Positions 52,861-60,636 of a DNA stretch of 64,000 bases are shown here, piece by piece. How positions within the stretch are numbered: position 1 is the first letter of the stretch; each line of letters begins with the position of its first letter. A model generated the notes under the pieces. It saw only the letters and a program-made list of their open reading frames with translations. It did not search any database and was not told the origin of the DNA. This stretch comes from Streptomyces iconiensis (GTDB lineage: Bacteria > Actinomycetota > Actinomycetes > Streptomycetales > Streptomycetaceae): positions 186,001 through 250,000 of the forward strand of contig NZ_JANCPR020000003.1 in assembly GCF_028657195.3 (NCBI RefSeq), written 5' to 3'. Made by a program: the position numbers and the translations under genes.

Positions 52861-53435
52861 GCTGCCGACGCTGTGCCGGAATTCTCAGGGCGCGCGGCCA
52901 GGGGTATTTCACACGCGGACGAGAAGCCCTGCGACTCGATTCCGAGCGCCGTATTGCTCCTGGTCGCGAAGTTGGCAAAAGAGATGAACACGGTCAGCTC
53001 GACCATCGCCGCCGGGCCGAGCTGGTCGAGCAGGCACGCGGACAACTCGTCGGTGACGGTCGGCGGGGTGTTCGTCATGGCCTCGGCGTACTCCAGCACG
53101 TCCCGTTCCAGCGGCGTGAACACCTCCGCCTCCCGCCAGCGAGGCACCTGGCTCGCCTTGGCCATGTCCAGGTCCTGGTTCCGCACCTGGAAGTAGCCGA
53201 TGTCGAGGCACCAACCGCAGCCCACCTGGGCCGCGACGGCCATGTGCGCGAACGACTTGAGACTCTCGTCGGCCGCCTGCCATCCGCCTGCCTTGCTCCC
53301 CATCTCCAAGGACGCCTCGGCAACCTCGGGGTTGTGCCACATCACCTCGACGGGCTCGGGGACGGCGCCGAGTTGCCTGGCCATGCTCTCGCTGAGTTCG
53401 GTGGGCAGTTCTGCCTTCGGGACGCGTAGCGCCAT
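52857..53435 (-). CDS. Carboxymuconolactone-decarboxylase/AhpD-like protein, partner of ECF41
   Basis: 192 aa. CMD/AhpD fold with redox pair C73-x-x-C76 in VGCGWCLDIG and a downstream conserved helix (LSACLLDQLGPAAMVELT). The CxxC suggests peroxidase or alkylhydroperoxidase-type redox chemistry. ECF41 sigma genes are typically linked to a COE gene (carboxymuconolactone decarboxylase, oxidoreductase or epimerase), and this fits. ATG 53435 has GGAGGAG upstream; it is first in the operon and ends overlapping the sigma start. Confidence 0.92.
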   Translation of the reverse strand: MALRVPKAELPTELSESMARQLGAVPEPVEVMWHNPEVAEASLEMGSKAGGWQAADESLKSFAHMAVAAQVGCGWCLDIGYFQVRNQDLDMAKASQVPRWREAEVFTPLERDVLEYAEAMTNTPPTVTDELSACLLDQLGPAAMVELTVFISFANFATRSNTALGIESQGFSSACEIPLAARPENSGTASAA

Positions 53436-53471
53436 GATGTTCTCCTCCGCACGTTTGCCTCTTTACATAAA

Positions 53472-53498
53472 GACACCGCCGGGCCCGCGAATGTGACA
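53472..53498 (-). promoter_or_regulatory. Putative ECF41-dependent promoter
   Basis: On the minus strand TGTCACA (53498-53492), then 16 nt, then TGTC (53475-53472), ~37 bp before ATG 53435. The published ECF41 consensus is TGTCACA with a downstream CGTC; the -35 matches exactly and the -10 in three of four bases. Implies autoregulation of the CMD-sigma operon. Confidence 0.72.
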
Positions 53499-53626
53499 AC
53501 ACCTCCGGCGGGCCAACGACCCCCACGCGCAGGCAGCACTGCTGCGCGGCACCGGGCTGTACGTACGCCGGCAGGTCACCCCACCTCGGCGTCACCGTCC
53601 GTCGACGGGTCACCGCCCCCGACAGG

Positions 53627-54172
53627 TCACCGCACCTCGATCGGGAGGGGTGGTGACACCGTACGTTCCCTCGGCACCCGTGCCACGAGCCCCAGCACGG
53701 TTGCCCGTTCCTCGCCCTGGCCGAAGCGGCCGAGCCATTCCTCGGGGTCGGCGCTCAGGGTGGAGAGCGTCAGTGTGTAGAGGTAGGTGCCAGGCCGCCG
53801 GGGCGTGAAGGTGGTGAACGTGGTCAGCGGCAGATAACCGGGGCCCGTCGGGTCGAACGCCTCGCCGGGCTCCAACTGCCGGAAGTCCGCAGGGCGCAGC
53901 GGTCCGACGAGCGGATCCTCCGGCTGCCTGCGCGGGCTGACGGTGCGGCCCTCCAGGAGTACGGCCGGCTCGTAGTGCGGGTAGCGCACCCCGTCCTCCG
54001 AGCCGTCCAGCACTCCGGCGGCCCACACGCGGTGCGCCGAGGTGTTGTGCAGGGTCACGACGACCGGCACCGGGCTGCCGAGGGGGTGCGGCAGGTGGGC
54101 GGGGCCGCGTAGCTCCAGCCGGAAAACGGGCACGCGGCCCCACCCCCTCGTCGATGCCTTCTGCTCACGCAC
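53627..54172 (-). CDS. Small beta-rich protein of unknown function, downstream of the metzincin gene
   Basis: 181 aa from GTG 54172, chosen for GGAGG 10 nt upstream; starts further up run into the 18-bp repeats and give an artificial Arg/Thr/Ala tail. The sequence looks like an Ig- or arrestin-like beta sandwich (VFRLELRGPAHLP, VPVVVTLHNTSAHRVWAAGV, RPGTYLYTLTLSTLS). It has no signal peptide, catalytic motif or recognised family. It follows the metalloprotease gene on the same strand after 176 bp, and both contain strands of the FxLELR kind, so the two may act together; this is inference only. Confidence 0.6.
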   Translation of the reverse strand: MREQKASTRGWGRVPVFRLELRGPAHLPHPLGSPVPVVVTLHNTSAHRVWAAGVLDGSEDGVRYPHYEPAVLLEGRTVSPRRQPEDPLVGPLRPADFRQLEPGEAFDPTGPGYLPLTTFTTFTPRRPGTYLYTLTLSTLSADPEEWLGRFGQGEERATVLGLVARVPRERTVSPPLPIEVR

Positions 54173-54189
54173 GGAACAGAATCCTCCAC

Positions 54190-54297
54190 TCCGCGCGGTA
54201 CGGATAGTCCGTGCGGTACGGGCACTCCGCGCGGTACCGACAGTCCGCGCGGTAGCGACAGCCCGTGCGGTATGGACAGTCCGCGCGGTACGGAGTC
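54190..54297. repeat. 18-bp tandem repeat, six units
   Basis: Six units of tccgcgcggtacggacag with few changes, in exact 18-bp steps from ~54190 to ~54297 (last unit short). Related ..gcgcggtac.. copies continue to 54370, including the end of the metalloprotease gene. Each unit contains CCGCGCGG or a variant, a near-palindrome. It lies upstream of the 181-aa gene's start codon. Confidence 0.88.
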
Positions 54298-54348
54298 CGC
54301 TCACTCACGACCGGTACTCCCCTCACTCATGCGCGGTACCTCGTTCAC

Positions 54349-56565
54349 TCAAGCGCGGTACTCCGCGGCGAGCGCGGCCTTCTCCGCCTCGGCCTGGTCC
54401 CTGATCGACTCCACGACGTGCTGGTTGAGTCCCTGGGCGCCGAAATGTGCCGCCATCCGGTCGAGTACGGAGGTCGCCTGCTCCAGGTCACCCTGCTTGG
54501 CCTCGGCCCTGGCGAGCCTGCGCATCACCATGTTGAGGGTGATGCTGTCGACCCCGGAGCCCTGCACGGACGCCTCGACCACGGGCGAGAGCTGCTGGAT
54601 GCTCTCCTTGGTGTCGACGGGGCGTACGGCCAGGCCCTCCTTGCCGGGCAGCAGGCTCTTGAACTCGTGCTCGGCGTTGAGGCCCCTGACCATCCGCGCG
54701 TACACGGCGAACGGATGCTTGCCGTGCTGCTCGATGATCTGCTGGAGCGCGTCGTTGCCCGCCTTGAGCGACGGCGAGTCCGAGCCGAGCAGCGCGAAGA
54801 GCGTGCCCTGCTCCTCACCCATCATCAGCTCGGCCACCTGCTCGTCGGCGCGGCTCATCGGGTGCCTGACCGTGACGCGCAGGGTGGGCGAGACGACACG
54901 TGAGCCGTCCGTCGCCAGGTACATGGCGCGCAGCTCGTACGTTCCGGGCTGCTGGAAGTAGTGCCCTTCCTGGCCGTAGCCGAGATATGCGCTGGAGTAG
55001 AGCGCCGGCCTGCCGCCGTCCAGCCTGATCGTGCGCTCGCCGTCCACGCAGCGCCGCAGCAGCGGCCGGTGTACGAGGGTGCGCCCGGAGGGCTGCCGGA
55101 TGGCCACGCTCACCAGGTCGTTGTTCGGGTGCAGGTAGGCGTGCGTGTCCATGCCGCGCAGGTCGGTCGTCGCGAGCTTGAACTCCACGACGAGCGGCTC
55201 CCCGAACTCGTACGCGCGCTTGCCGCGCAGTTCGAGGCGGAGCCCGGACTGGTCCGTCATCGGCTCGTCGAACTGTTCGGCGTCGATGTCGCCGGCGCCC
55301 GTGCCGAAGGAGTTGGCGCCCATGACGACGTTCTTGTAGAAGCCGTGCCGCAGGTGCAGCAGCTCGTTGGCGGTGAACTGGAAGGGGAACTTCGCCCAGT
55401 AGGCCGTCTCGCCCGAGGGGGCGCCGCCGCCCGGGTTGTAGTTCTGCGGGTAGTTCATCCACGACAGGTCGCCGAAGCCCTGGTTCTGGCCGAGCGGCGC
55501 CGGCGGCGAGGCGAGGTTCTTCTGCCACGAGTGCATCAGGTTGAAGGCGTGGCCCAGTTCGTGGACGTACGTCCTGAGCTGCGCGCGCTGTGCGGCGGCC
55601 GTGGCGCCCTGGATGTTGTCGTAGAAGACGGCGCAGCCCTGGCGCTGGAACGCGTCCTTGTGGTCGAACATGATGCCGCGGACCCCGGCCATGCTCTCGT
55701 ACCTGCTGGCCACGAGCAGCCAGACCTTCCACTGCGGAAGGTTCTTGAACTGGCTGAAGTTGGTCGCCATGGCGCCGTGCAGCTCGCCGTCGGTCCAGCC
55801 GTTGGAGCTGTCGGCCAGCGTGTTGACGGCGCCCGTGGTCAGCAGCTCTATGCCGGACTCCGCGAAGGCACGGGGCACCGTCAGCAGCCGCGCCGGGCTG
55901 CTGGGCGGCTGCGGCAGCGAACCGGTGTTGTACGAGACGAACGGGACCTTGCCCCTGACGGAGTCCTGCTCCCACTGGATCGTGCGGAAGTAGCTGGAGA
56001 CGAAGGCGCACAGGTAACTCGCGCCCCTCTCGGTGGCCGTGCGGTAGAACGTCACGGCTGCCGGTGCCTGCGGCTGGACGACGGTCCTGAGCGGGATCGC
56101 CACCTCCACGAAGGGATAGGCGGCGTCCCAGGTGAAGGTGGCCTGGCCGCGGATGACGGCGTGGGTCGCCGTGCGGACGTAGGTGAGGCTCCTGACCACG
56201 AACGAACCGAAGTAGCTGGTGGTGCCGCCCGTGGTGGTGAAGAAGTCGCCGCTGAGCTTGCGCAGCGGGCGGTTTCCGTCGACGTCCACACGCAGTTCGA
56301 GCTGGAAGCCGCTGCCGCCGCTGCGGTAGCGCCCGCGCACCAGCTGGTAGGCCGCGGCTCCGGCCGACTGTTCGGCGTGCTCAGGAACAGCGGTGTGCCG
56401 CTCGGCTCCCTGCTGCTCGGGCAGACCGGCGTTCTCCGTGCTCTCGATAGGCGTGATCTCGCTGAACTCGCCGCTGGGCAGGGGCGATTCGACGAGGTCG
56501 CTCATCCCCGCTGTGGGGTCTTCGACGGCTGAGGACGCTGACGAGGCTGACGACGCTGACAACAT
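54349..56565 (-). CDS. Metzincin-like zinc metalloprotease, no visible signal peptide
   Basis: 738 aa from ATG 56565 (AAGGA upstream; frame open to 56685). Zinc motif H335-E336-xx-H339-x5-H345 in HELGHAFNLMH and a Met-turn at SWMNY (M370), as in metzincins. Before it, residues ~70-330 hold beta-rich and helical segments; after it are an Ig-like domain (~425-560) and a helical C-terminus. The first 20 residues are Ser/Ala-rich from DNA repeats with no hydrophobic core, so export by Sec or Tat is not predicted. Family not recognised. It may work inside the cell, leave by lysis, or use another secretion route. Its substrate is unknown. Confidence 0.8.
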   Translation of the reverse strand: MLSASSASSASSAVEDPTAGMSDLVESPLPSGEFSEITPIESTENAGLPEQQGAERHTAVPEHAEQSAGAAAYQLVRGRYRSGGSGFQLELRVDVDGNRPLRKLSGDFFTTTGGTTSYFGSFVVRSLTYVRTATHAVIRGQATFTWDAAYPFVEVAIPLRTVVQPQAPAAVTFYRTATERGASYLCAFVSSYFRTIQWEQDSVRGKVPFVSYNTGSLPQPPSSPARLLTVPRAFAESGIELLTTGAVNTLADSSNGWTDGELHGAMATNFSQFKNLPQWKVWLLVASRYESMAGVRGIMFDHKDAFQRQGCAVFYDNIQGATAAAQRAQLRTYVHELGHAFNLMHSWQKNLASPPAPLGQNQGFGDLSWMNYPQNYNPGGGAPSGETAYWAKFPFQFTANELLHLRHGFYKNVVMGANSFGTGAGDIDAEQFDEPMTDQSGLRLELRGKRAYEFGEPLVVEFKLATTDLRGMDTHAYLHPNNDLVSVAIRQPSGRTLVHRPLLRRCVDGERTIRLDGGRPALYSSAYLGYGQEGHYFQQPGTYELRAMYLATDGSRVVSPTLRVTVRHPMSRADEQVAELMMGEEQGTLFALLGSDSPSLKAGNDALQQIIEQHGKHPFAVYARMVRGLNAEHEFKSLLPGKEGLAVRPVDTKESIQQLSPVVEASVQGSGVDSITLNMVMRRLARAEAKQGDLEQATSVLDRMAAHFGAQGLNQHVVESIRDQAEAEKAALAAEYRA

Positions 56566-56767
56566 GGTGGAGTGTCCTTCGCGTGCCTGAGTGCGTTTTT
56601 CGGGGACGGTGCGCGAAGCGCGCCGTCGGGCACCTGGCCGGCCAGGAGACTCTGTGAACGTGCCGTGTGTGGAACCTCGCAGCACCGACAGGTCCTGTCA
56701 ATGCGCGCATTCGGAGTTTTTCCGCCCGGGCACGCGGACGGAGCTGAGGGGGCCTGCGGGGTCCCTG

Positions 56768-57646
56768 TTACGGCTTGCGGGCCACTCCCGTGTGCAGGGT
56801 GAGCGCGTCGTCCGGCAGCCGCTCGGCCGCCTCGGGGTCCGGCCGCCACAGGTGCGCCATCGTGAGCCCGGGTTCGAGGAGTTCGAGCTTCTCGAAGAAC
56901 CTGCTCACCTCGGCCCGTGTGCGCGGCACGAAGGCGGTGCCGCCGCGCTTGTATATACCGATCACATCGCTCGCGCGCTCCGACAGCTCCTCGTCGGGTA
57001 TGTCGCCGATCCCGTGCGTCAGACACAGGAAGCTGCCCGGCGCCAGCGGCTCCATGAGGGCTTCCACGATGTCGTAGGGGCCCAACTCGTCCGGTACGAA
57101 GTGGAAGAGCGCGTTCACCGAGACGGCGACCGGGAGGTTCAGATCCAACGTCCCGCGCAGTTCGGGGGATTGGATGATCGTCTCGGGCCGGGTGACATCG
57201 GCGTGCAGGTAGGCGGTGCGGCCCTCGGGCGTGCTGTGCAGCAGCGCCCGGGCGTACTGGAGCACGATCGGGTCGTTGTCGGTGTAGACGACGCGGGCCT
57301 CGGGCGCCTCCGCCTGGGCGATCTGGTGCAGGTTGGGCTCGGTGGGGATACCGGTGCCGATGTCCAGGAACTGCCGTATGCCGTACTCCCGGGAGAGCGT
57401 CCTGGTGGCCCTGGCCATGAAGTCGCGGTTGGCGCGGGCGGCCTGGACGATCTGCGGGAGTTTGGCGACCACTGCCTCGGCGGCCTCGGCGTCGGCCGCG
57501 TAGTGGGTCTTGCCGCCGAGGTAGTAGTCGTACATCCGAGCGGAGTGCGGCTTGGTCACATCGACCTGTAACGCGTCCGTACGCGGTGCGTCCGGGGCGT
57601 TCGCCCGTGCTGCGTCCTTTCCCTGCGCACTGCCGTCTCCGGCCAT
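56768..57646 (-). CDS. SAM-dependent methyltransferase, DUF574 family, with TTA codon
   Basis: 292 aa from ATG 57646 with GGACGGAGAG upstream. Family motifs: KPHSARMYDYYLGGKTHY, SAM motif FLDIGTGIPT, VVYTDNDPIVL and LTMAHLWRPD. It is closely similar to its upstream neighbour (57684-58508), so the pair looks like a tandem duplication. An extra ~27-residue N-terminus carries a TTA codon at Leu26 (57569-57571), implying bldA control of this copy only. Ends ARKP like two other copies. Substrate unknown. Confidence 0.9.
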   Translation of the reverse strand: MAGDGSAQGKDAARANAPDAPRTDALQVDVTKPHSARMYDYYLGGKTHYAADAEAAEAVVAKLPQIVQAARANRDFMARATRTLSREYGIRQFLDIGTGIPTEPNLHQIAQAEAPEARVVYTDNDPIVLQYARALLHSTPEGRTAYLHADVTRPETIIQSPELRGTLDLNLPVAVSVNALFHFVPDELGPYDIVEALMEPLAPGSFLCLTHGIGDIPDEELSERASDVIGIYKRGGTAFVPRTRAEVSRFFEKLELLEPGLTMAHLWRPDPEAAERLPDDALTLHTGVARKP

Positions 57647-57683
57647 CGGGCTCTCCGTCCTGGGTCGTCGTCCCGCGCGGATG

Positions 57684-58508
57684 TCAGGGCTTGCGTGCCA
57701 CACCCGACAGCATGCTCGGCTCGCCCTCCTTGAGTTCGGTGGGCATCGAGGCGTCCGGGCGCCACAGGTGTGCCATGGTGATGCCCGGTTCCGTGAGTTC
57801 CAGACCGTGGAAGAAGCGCGCGACCTCAGCGGAGCTGCGCAGCCGCAGCTGGGTGCCGCCCTTGGCGTAGATCTCCTCGACCTGCTTGCCCAGTGCCGCC
57901 ATCTTCGGGTCCTTGACCTCGGCCGTCGCATGGGTGAGGCACAGGAAGCTGCCGGGCGCGAGCTGGCTCATCAGCCCGTCCATGATCTCGTAGGGGCCCC
58001 ACTCGTCGGGCACGAAGTGGAAGAGCGCGTTGAACGACAGCGCCACGGGACGGCTCAGGTCGAGCGTGCTGTGCAGCTCGTCGGAGTCGAGGATCGTCTC
58101 GGGCTTGGTGGCGTCGGCCTGGAGGTACGTCGTACGTCCCTCGGGTGCGGAGCGGAGCAGTGCCTGCGCGTACTGGAGCACGATCGGATCGTTGTCGGTG
58201 TAGACCACCCGCGCCTCGGGCGAGACCGACTGGGCCACCTGATGGAGGTTGGGCTCCGTCGGGATGCCGGTGCCGATGTCCAGGAACTGCCGTACACCGC
58301 GCTCGGCGGCGAGCCAGCGGGTGGAGCGGATCATGAAGTCGCGGTTGGCCCGCGCCATGGCTCCGGCGAAGGGCACGGTCGCGATCACCGCTTCCGCCGC
58401 CTGCACATCGGCCTCGTAGTGCGTCTTGCCCCCGAGGTAGTAGTCGTACATCCGCGCCGAGTGGGGCTTGGTCGTGTCTATCGCGGCTGCGGTTCCGTGT
58501 TCGGCCAT
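57684..58508 (-). CDS. SAM-dependent methyltransferase, DUF574 family
   Basis: 274 aa. Same motifs as the neighbour: KPHSARMYDYYLGGKTHY, FLDIGTGIPTEPNLHQVAQ, VVYTDNDPIVLQ, LFHFVPDEWGPY. It starts 26 bp after the DUF397 gene and ends 37 bp before the next methyltransferase, so XRE, DUF397 and two methyltransferases probably form one transcript. No TTA codon. The product could be a small-molecule or protein methylase; nothing in the sequence decides. Confidence 0.92.
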   Translation of the reverse strand: MAEHGTAAAIDTTKPHSARMYDYYLGGKTHYEADVQAAEAVIATVPFAGAMARANRDFMIRSTRWLAAERGVRQFLDIGTGIPTEPNLHQVAQSVSPEARVVYTDNDPIVLQYAQALLRSAPEGRTTYLQADATKPETILDSDELHSTLDLSRPVALSFNALFHFVPDEWGPYEIMDGLMSQLAPGSFLCLTHATAEVKDPKMAALGKQVEEIYAKGGTQLRLRSSAEVARFFHGLELTEPGITMAHLWRPDASMPTELKEGEPSMLSGVARKP

Positions 58509-58534
58509 TCGGATACTCCGTTCCGGAGGGGGGG

Positions 58535-58789
58535 TCAGGCGAGCAGGAAGTCGGCCACGCCCTGCTTGGCGCCCTGGAGGAAGGTTTCGAACTCGTGCGT
58601 GGTGTAGATCAGCGCGGGGCCCTCTGGGTCGGTGGACTGCCGCAGCGCGACGCGGCCGTCGCCGAGCTTCATCGCCTCGACGCAGCTCCCGCCGTTGGTG
58701 CCGCTCCAGGGCTTCTGCCAGCCCTCGGAGCCCAGCTCCTTCGCAGGCATGCCGTTGTATATGGGGCGCGTCTGCCCTGTGTGACCCAT
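58535..58789 (-). CDS. DUF397 small protein
   Basis: 84 aa. DUF397 core: W-S-G-T-N-G-G-S-C-V-E region (WSGTNGGSCVEAM), then VALRQSTDPEGPALIYT and FLQGAKQGVADFLL. DUF397 proteins are encoded next to XRE/DUF5753 regulators throughout Streptomyces (whiJ-like loci) and are thought to counter or assist the regulator. ATG 58789 lies 3 nt after the regulator's stop codon, so the two are coupled. Confidence 0.93.
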   Translation of the reverse strand: MGHTGQTRPIYNGMPAKELGSEGWQKPWSGTNGGSCVEAMKLGDGRVALRQSTDPEGPALIYTTHEFETFLQGAKQGVADFLLA

Positions 58790-58792
58790 GGT

Positions 58793-59653
58793 TCAGAACT
58801 CCTTGCGGATCTCACCGAGGACGGCCTCGGTGTGTGGTACCGGCGCGGCCTGCGCGCCCATGCGGTCCAGCACCTCCAGATAGGCCGCGGTATCAGGACG
58901 CTGGTCCAGATAGGCGGCGCCTGTCAGGTTCTCCGTGTAGACGATGTCCGGAAGCTCCGGAATGTCGAAACGGAAGAGCTGGAAAGGCCCGAACATGCCG
59001 GGGTGTGGCCCCGCCGTGAACGGGATGATCTGAAGCGTGATGTTCGGGCGCGCGATCAGCTCCGTGAGGTGGTCGATCTGCTCCCGCATCACGGCGGGAG
59101 AGCCGACGTGGCGCCGCAGGACCTGCTCGTCGAGCACGGCCCACAGCACCGGGGCCTTCGGCTCGTCCAGGAGCCGCTGCCGGCCCATGCGGAGTGCGAC
59201 TCTGCGGTCCAGCTCCTCCTCGTCGGCCCCCGGAAAGCCCGTGCGCAGCAGTGCCTTCGCGTACTCCTTGGTCTGGAGCAGTCCGGGCACGCAGTGTGGC
59301 TCATAGGCCCTGATCAGGCTGGCCTCGCCCTCCAGGCTGACGTAGAGGCTGAACCAGCCGGGCAGCACGTCCCGGAAGTCGTGCCACCATCCGGGCCGGT
59401 TCGCCTCCTCCACCAGGGACAGGAAGGACTCCGTCTCGGAGTCGGAAAGTCCGTAGACCTTCAGCAGCTTCTCCACGTAGGGCGGCTTGAGCCCGACCTC
59501 CGCCTTCTCCATGCGACGCACCGTGGTCGTATTGACACTCAGCGCGTACGCGGCATCGGTGAAGGAACACCCGGCGCGCTCGCGAAGATCACGCAGGCGC
59601 AGCCCGAGAACGATCTGCCCCACCGTCGGTGCGGAACGGGTCTCGGCCACCAC
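58793..59653 (-). CDS. XRE-family regulator with DUF5753 domain (WhiJ-like)
   Basis: 286 aa from GTG 59653 with GGAGG upstream. HTH_31-type helix-turn-helix at ~15-75 (LRDLRERAGCSFTDAA, VNTTTVRRMEKAEVG) and DUF5753 from ~95 (FSLYVSLEGEASLIRAYEP, VPGLLQTKEYA, ITLQIIPF). Homologous loci pair this regulator with DUF397 and an RsbW-like ATPase, as here with the divergent gene at 59963. A TTCTGC-N5-GCAGAA palindrome in the shared promoter is the likely binding site. Confidence 0.93.
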   Translation of the reverse strand: MVAETRSAPTVGQIVLGLRLRDLRERAGCSFTDAAYALSVNTTTVRRMEKAEVGLKPPYVEKLLKVYGLSDSETESFLSLVEEANRPGWWHDFRDVLPGWFSLYVSLEGEASLIRAYEPHCVPGLLQTKEYAKALLRTGFPGADEEELDRRVALRMGRQRLLDEPKAPVLWAVLDEQVLRRHVGSPAVMREQIDHLTELIARPNITLQIIPFTAGPHPGMFGPFQLFRFDIPELPDIVYTENLTGAAYLDQRPDTAAYLEVLDRMGAQAAPVPHTEAVLGEIRKEF

Positions 59654-59740
59654 GCCTCCTCAACTGCCTTCCCAAATGGACCCTTGACGCGTCAGAAGTG
59701 TGCCACGGCTTCCTATGCACCAGCCATACTGCCGATGCGA

Positions 59741-59757
59741 TTCTGCGAATTGCAGAA
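59741..59757. promoter_or_regulatory. TTCTGC-N5-GCAGAA operator candidate
   Basis: Perfect 6-bp inverted repeat (59741-59746 and 59752-59757) in the 309-bp divergent region, just 6 bp before the -35 box at 59764. Expected target of the XRE regulator at 58793. The half-site TTGCAGAA is shared with the second locus at 62980. Confidence 0.6.
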
Positions 59758-59763
59758 CTCCTC

Positions 59764-59793
59764 TTGCCATCTGTGAAGGTGGCGGAGCATAGT
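59764..59793 (+). promoter_or_regulatory. Sigma-70-type promoter, apparently leaderless
   Basis: TTGCCA (59764-59769), 18-nt spacer, CATAGT (59788-59793). A GTG at 59801 lies 7 nt after the -10 box, where transcription would begin, which is the arrangement of leaderless Streptomyces mRNAs. Confidence 0.55.
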
Positions 59794-59800
59794 GAACACC

Positions 59801-59962
59801 GTGACCCAGCTCATGAGGCTGCGGCACCGGAGCCGCACAGCATCGTCCGCGTCGCCTGAGGGCCTGGCAGTACAGGTCCCCCGGTCTCCCCACGCGTGTC
59901 CCGGTCCTTCCGGGCGAGGTGCGGTGTACGTACCGGCAGCCGGCCCCTCCCTCCACAGGTAG
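59801..59962 (+). CDS. Possible 53-aa leaderless small ORF upstream of the ATPase gene
   Basis: GTG 59801 opens a 53-codon frame ending TAG 59960-59962, directly abutting ATG 59963. The product starts MTQLMRLRHRSRTASS, is basic and Pro/Ser-rich, with no known domain. Support comes from the promoter placed for a leaderless start and the adjoining ATG, which would couple translation. Third-position GC is only moderate in its second half, so it may be a leader and not a functional protein. Confidence 0.4.
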   Translation: MTQLMRLRHRSRTASSASPEGLAVQVPRSPHACPGPSGRGAVYVPAAGPSLHR

Positions 59963-60433
59963 ATGGAAGGCGAACCGCCCGTGGCCTCCTCGCATCCCCC
60001 CGCGCAGCTCCCTTTGCCGCTGCTGGTCGACCCGGCCGACACCGTGCGGCACGAGGGCTTCGACCTCCCCGCACACGCTTCGTCCGTCGCCCGTGCGCGT
60101 GCCGTGGTCGGAGGTCAGCTCCGCCGCTGGGGATTCCCCGAGGACCTGGGCCACACCGCGCAGCTCGTGATCTCCGAGTTCGTCACCAACGCCGTCCTGC
60201 ACACCGACAGCGGGCGCATAGGTTGCAGTCTGCAACTGCGTGGACACCAGCTGCGCATAGAGGTCACCGACGAGGGCACGGACAACTGCGCCCCCCTGCC
60301 CCGCAGCGCCACGCCGGACGAAGTGAACGGGCGCGGCCTCCAGCTTGTCGGCGCCCTCGCGGAGAGGTGGGGGGTTTCCGCGGGGGACACCCGGTGCGGG
60401 CGCGTGGTCTGGGCCGAACTCGGCACCCACTGA
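59963..60433 (+). CDS. RsbW-like ATP-binding protein (HATPase_c_2)
   Basis: 156 aa. Anti-sigma-factor-type GHKL ATPase: N-box VISEFVTNAVLHTDS, G1 EVTDEGTDN, G2 NGRGLQLVGALAERWG. Such proteins accompany whiJ-like XRE/DUF397 loci; they may bind sigma or anti-sigma-antagonist proteins, but targets are not known. ATG 59963 has a weak ribosome site and may rely on reading through from the small upstream frame; GTG 59981 (GGAAGG 10 nt upstream) is an alternative. Divergent from the XRE gene. Confidence 0.9.
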   Translation: MEGEPPVASSHPPAQLPLPLLVDPADTVRHEGFDLPAHASSVARARAVVGGQLRRWGFPEDLGHTAQLVISEFVTNAVLHTDSGRIGCSLQLRGHQLRIEVTDEGTDNCAPLPRSATPDEVNGRGLQLVGALAERWGVSAGDTRCGRVVWAELGTH

Positions 60434-60636
60434 CCGCGCGCCCGCACCACCCTTCCCGAGCGCCCCAGCTCCCTTGAGCGCTCCCGGCTCCTTCGAGTGC
60501 CCCGACTTCACCCGAGGGTTCCGACTCCCTTGAGCGAAGCGGCACTTGGCGTGTCACCACCTCTCGTGGCGTGCGATGCTTCCCCCCGACGGCATACGTA
60601 CGCGACGAGGCGCGCGGTGACACGGTGAGGCGAGTC

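Noticed and set aside
54190..54297. CRISPR array
   Set aside because: Units are directly contiguous 18-mers without unique spacers, and no cas genes are near.
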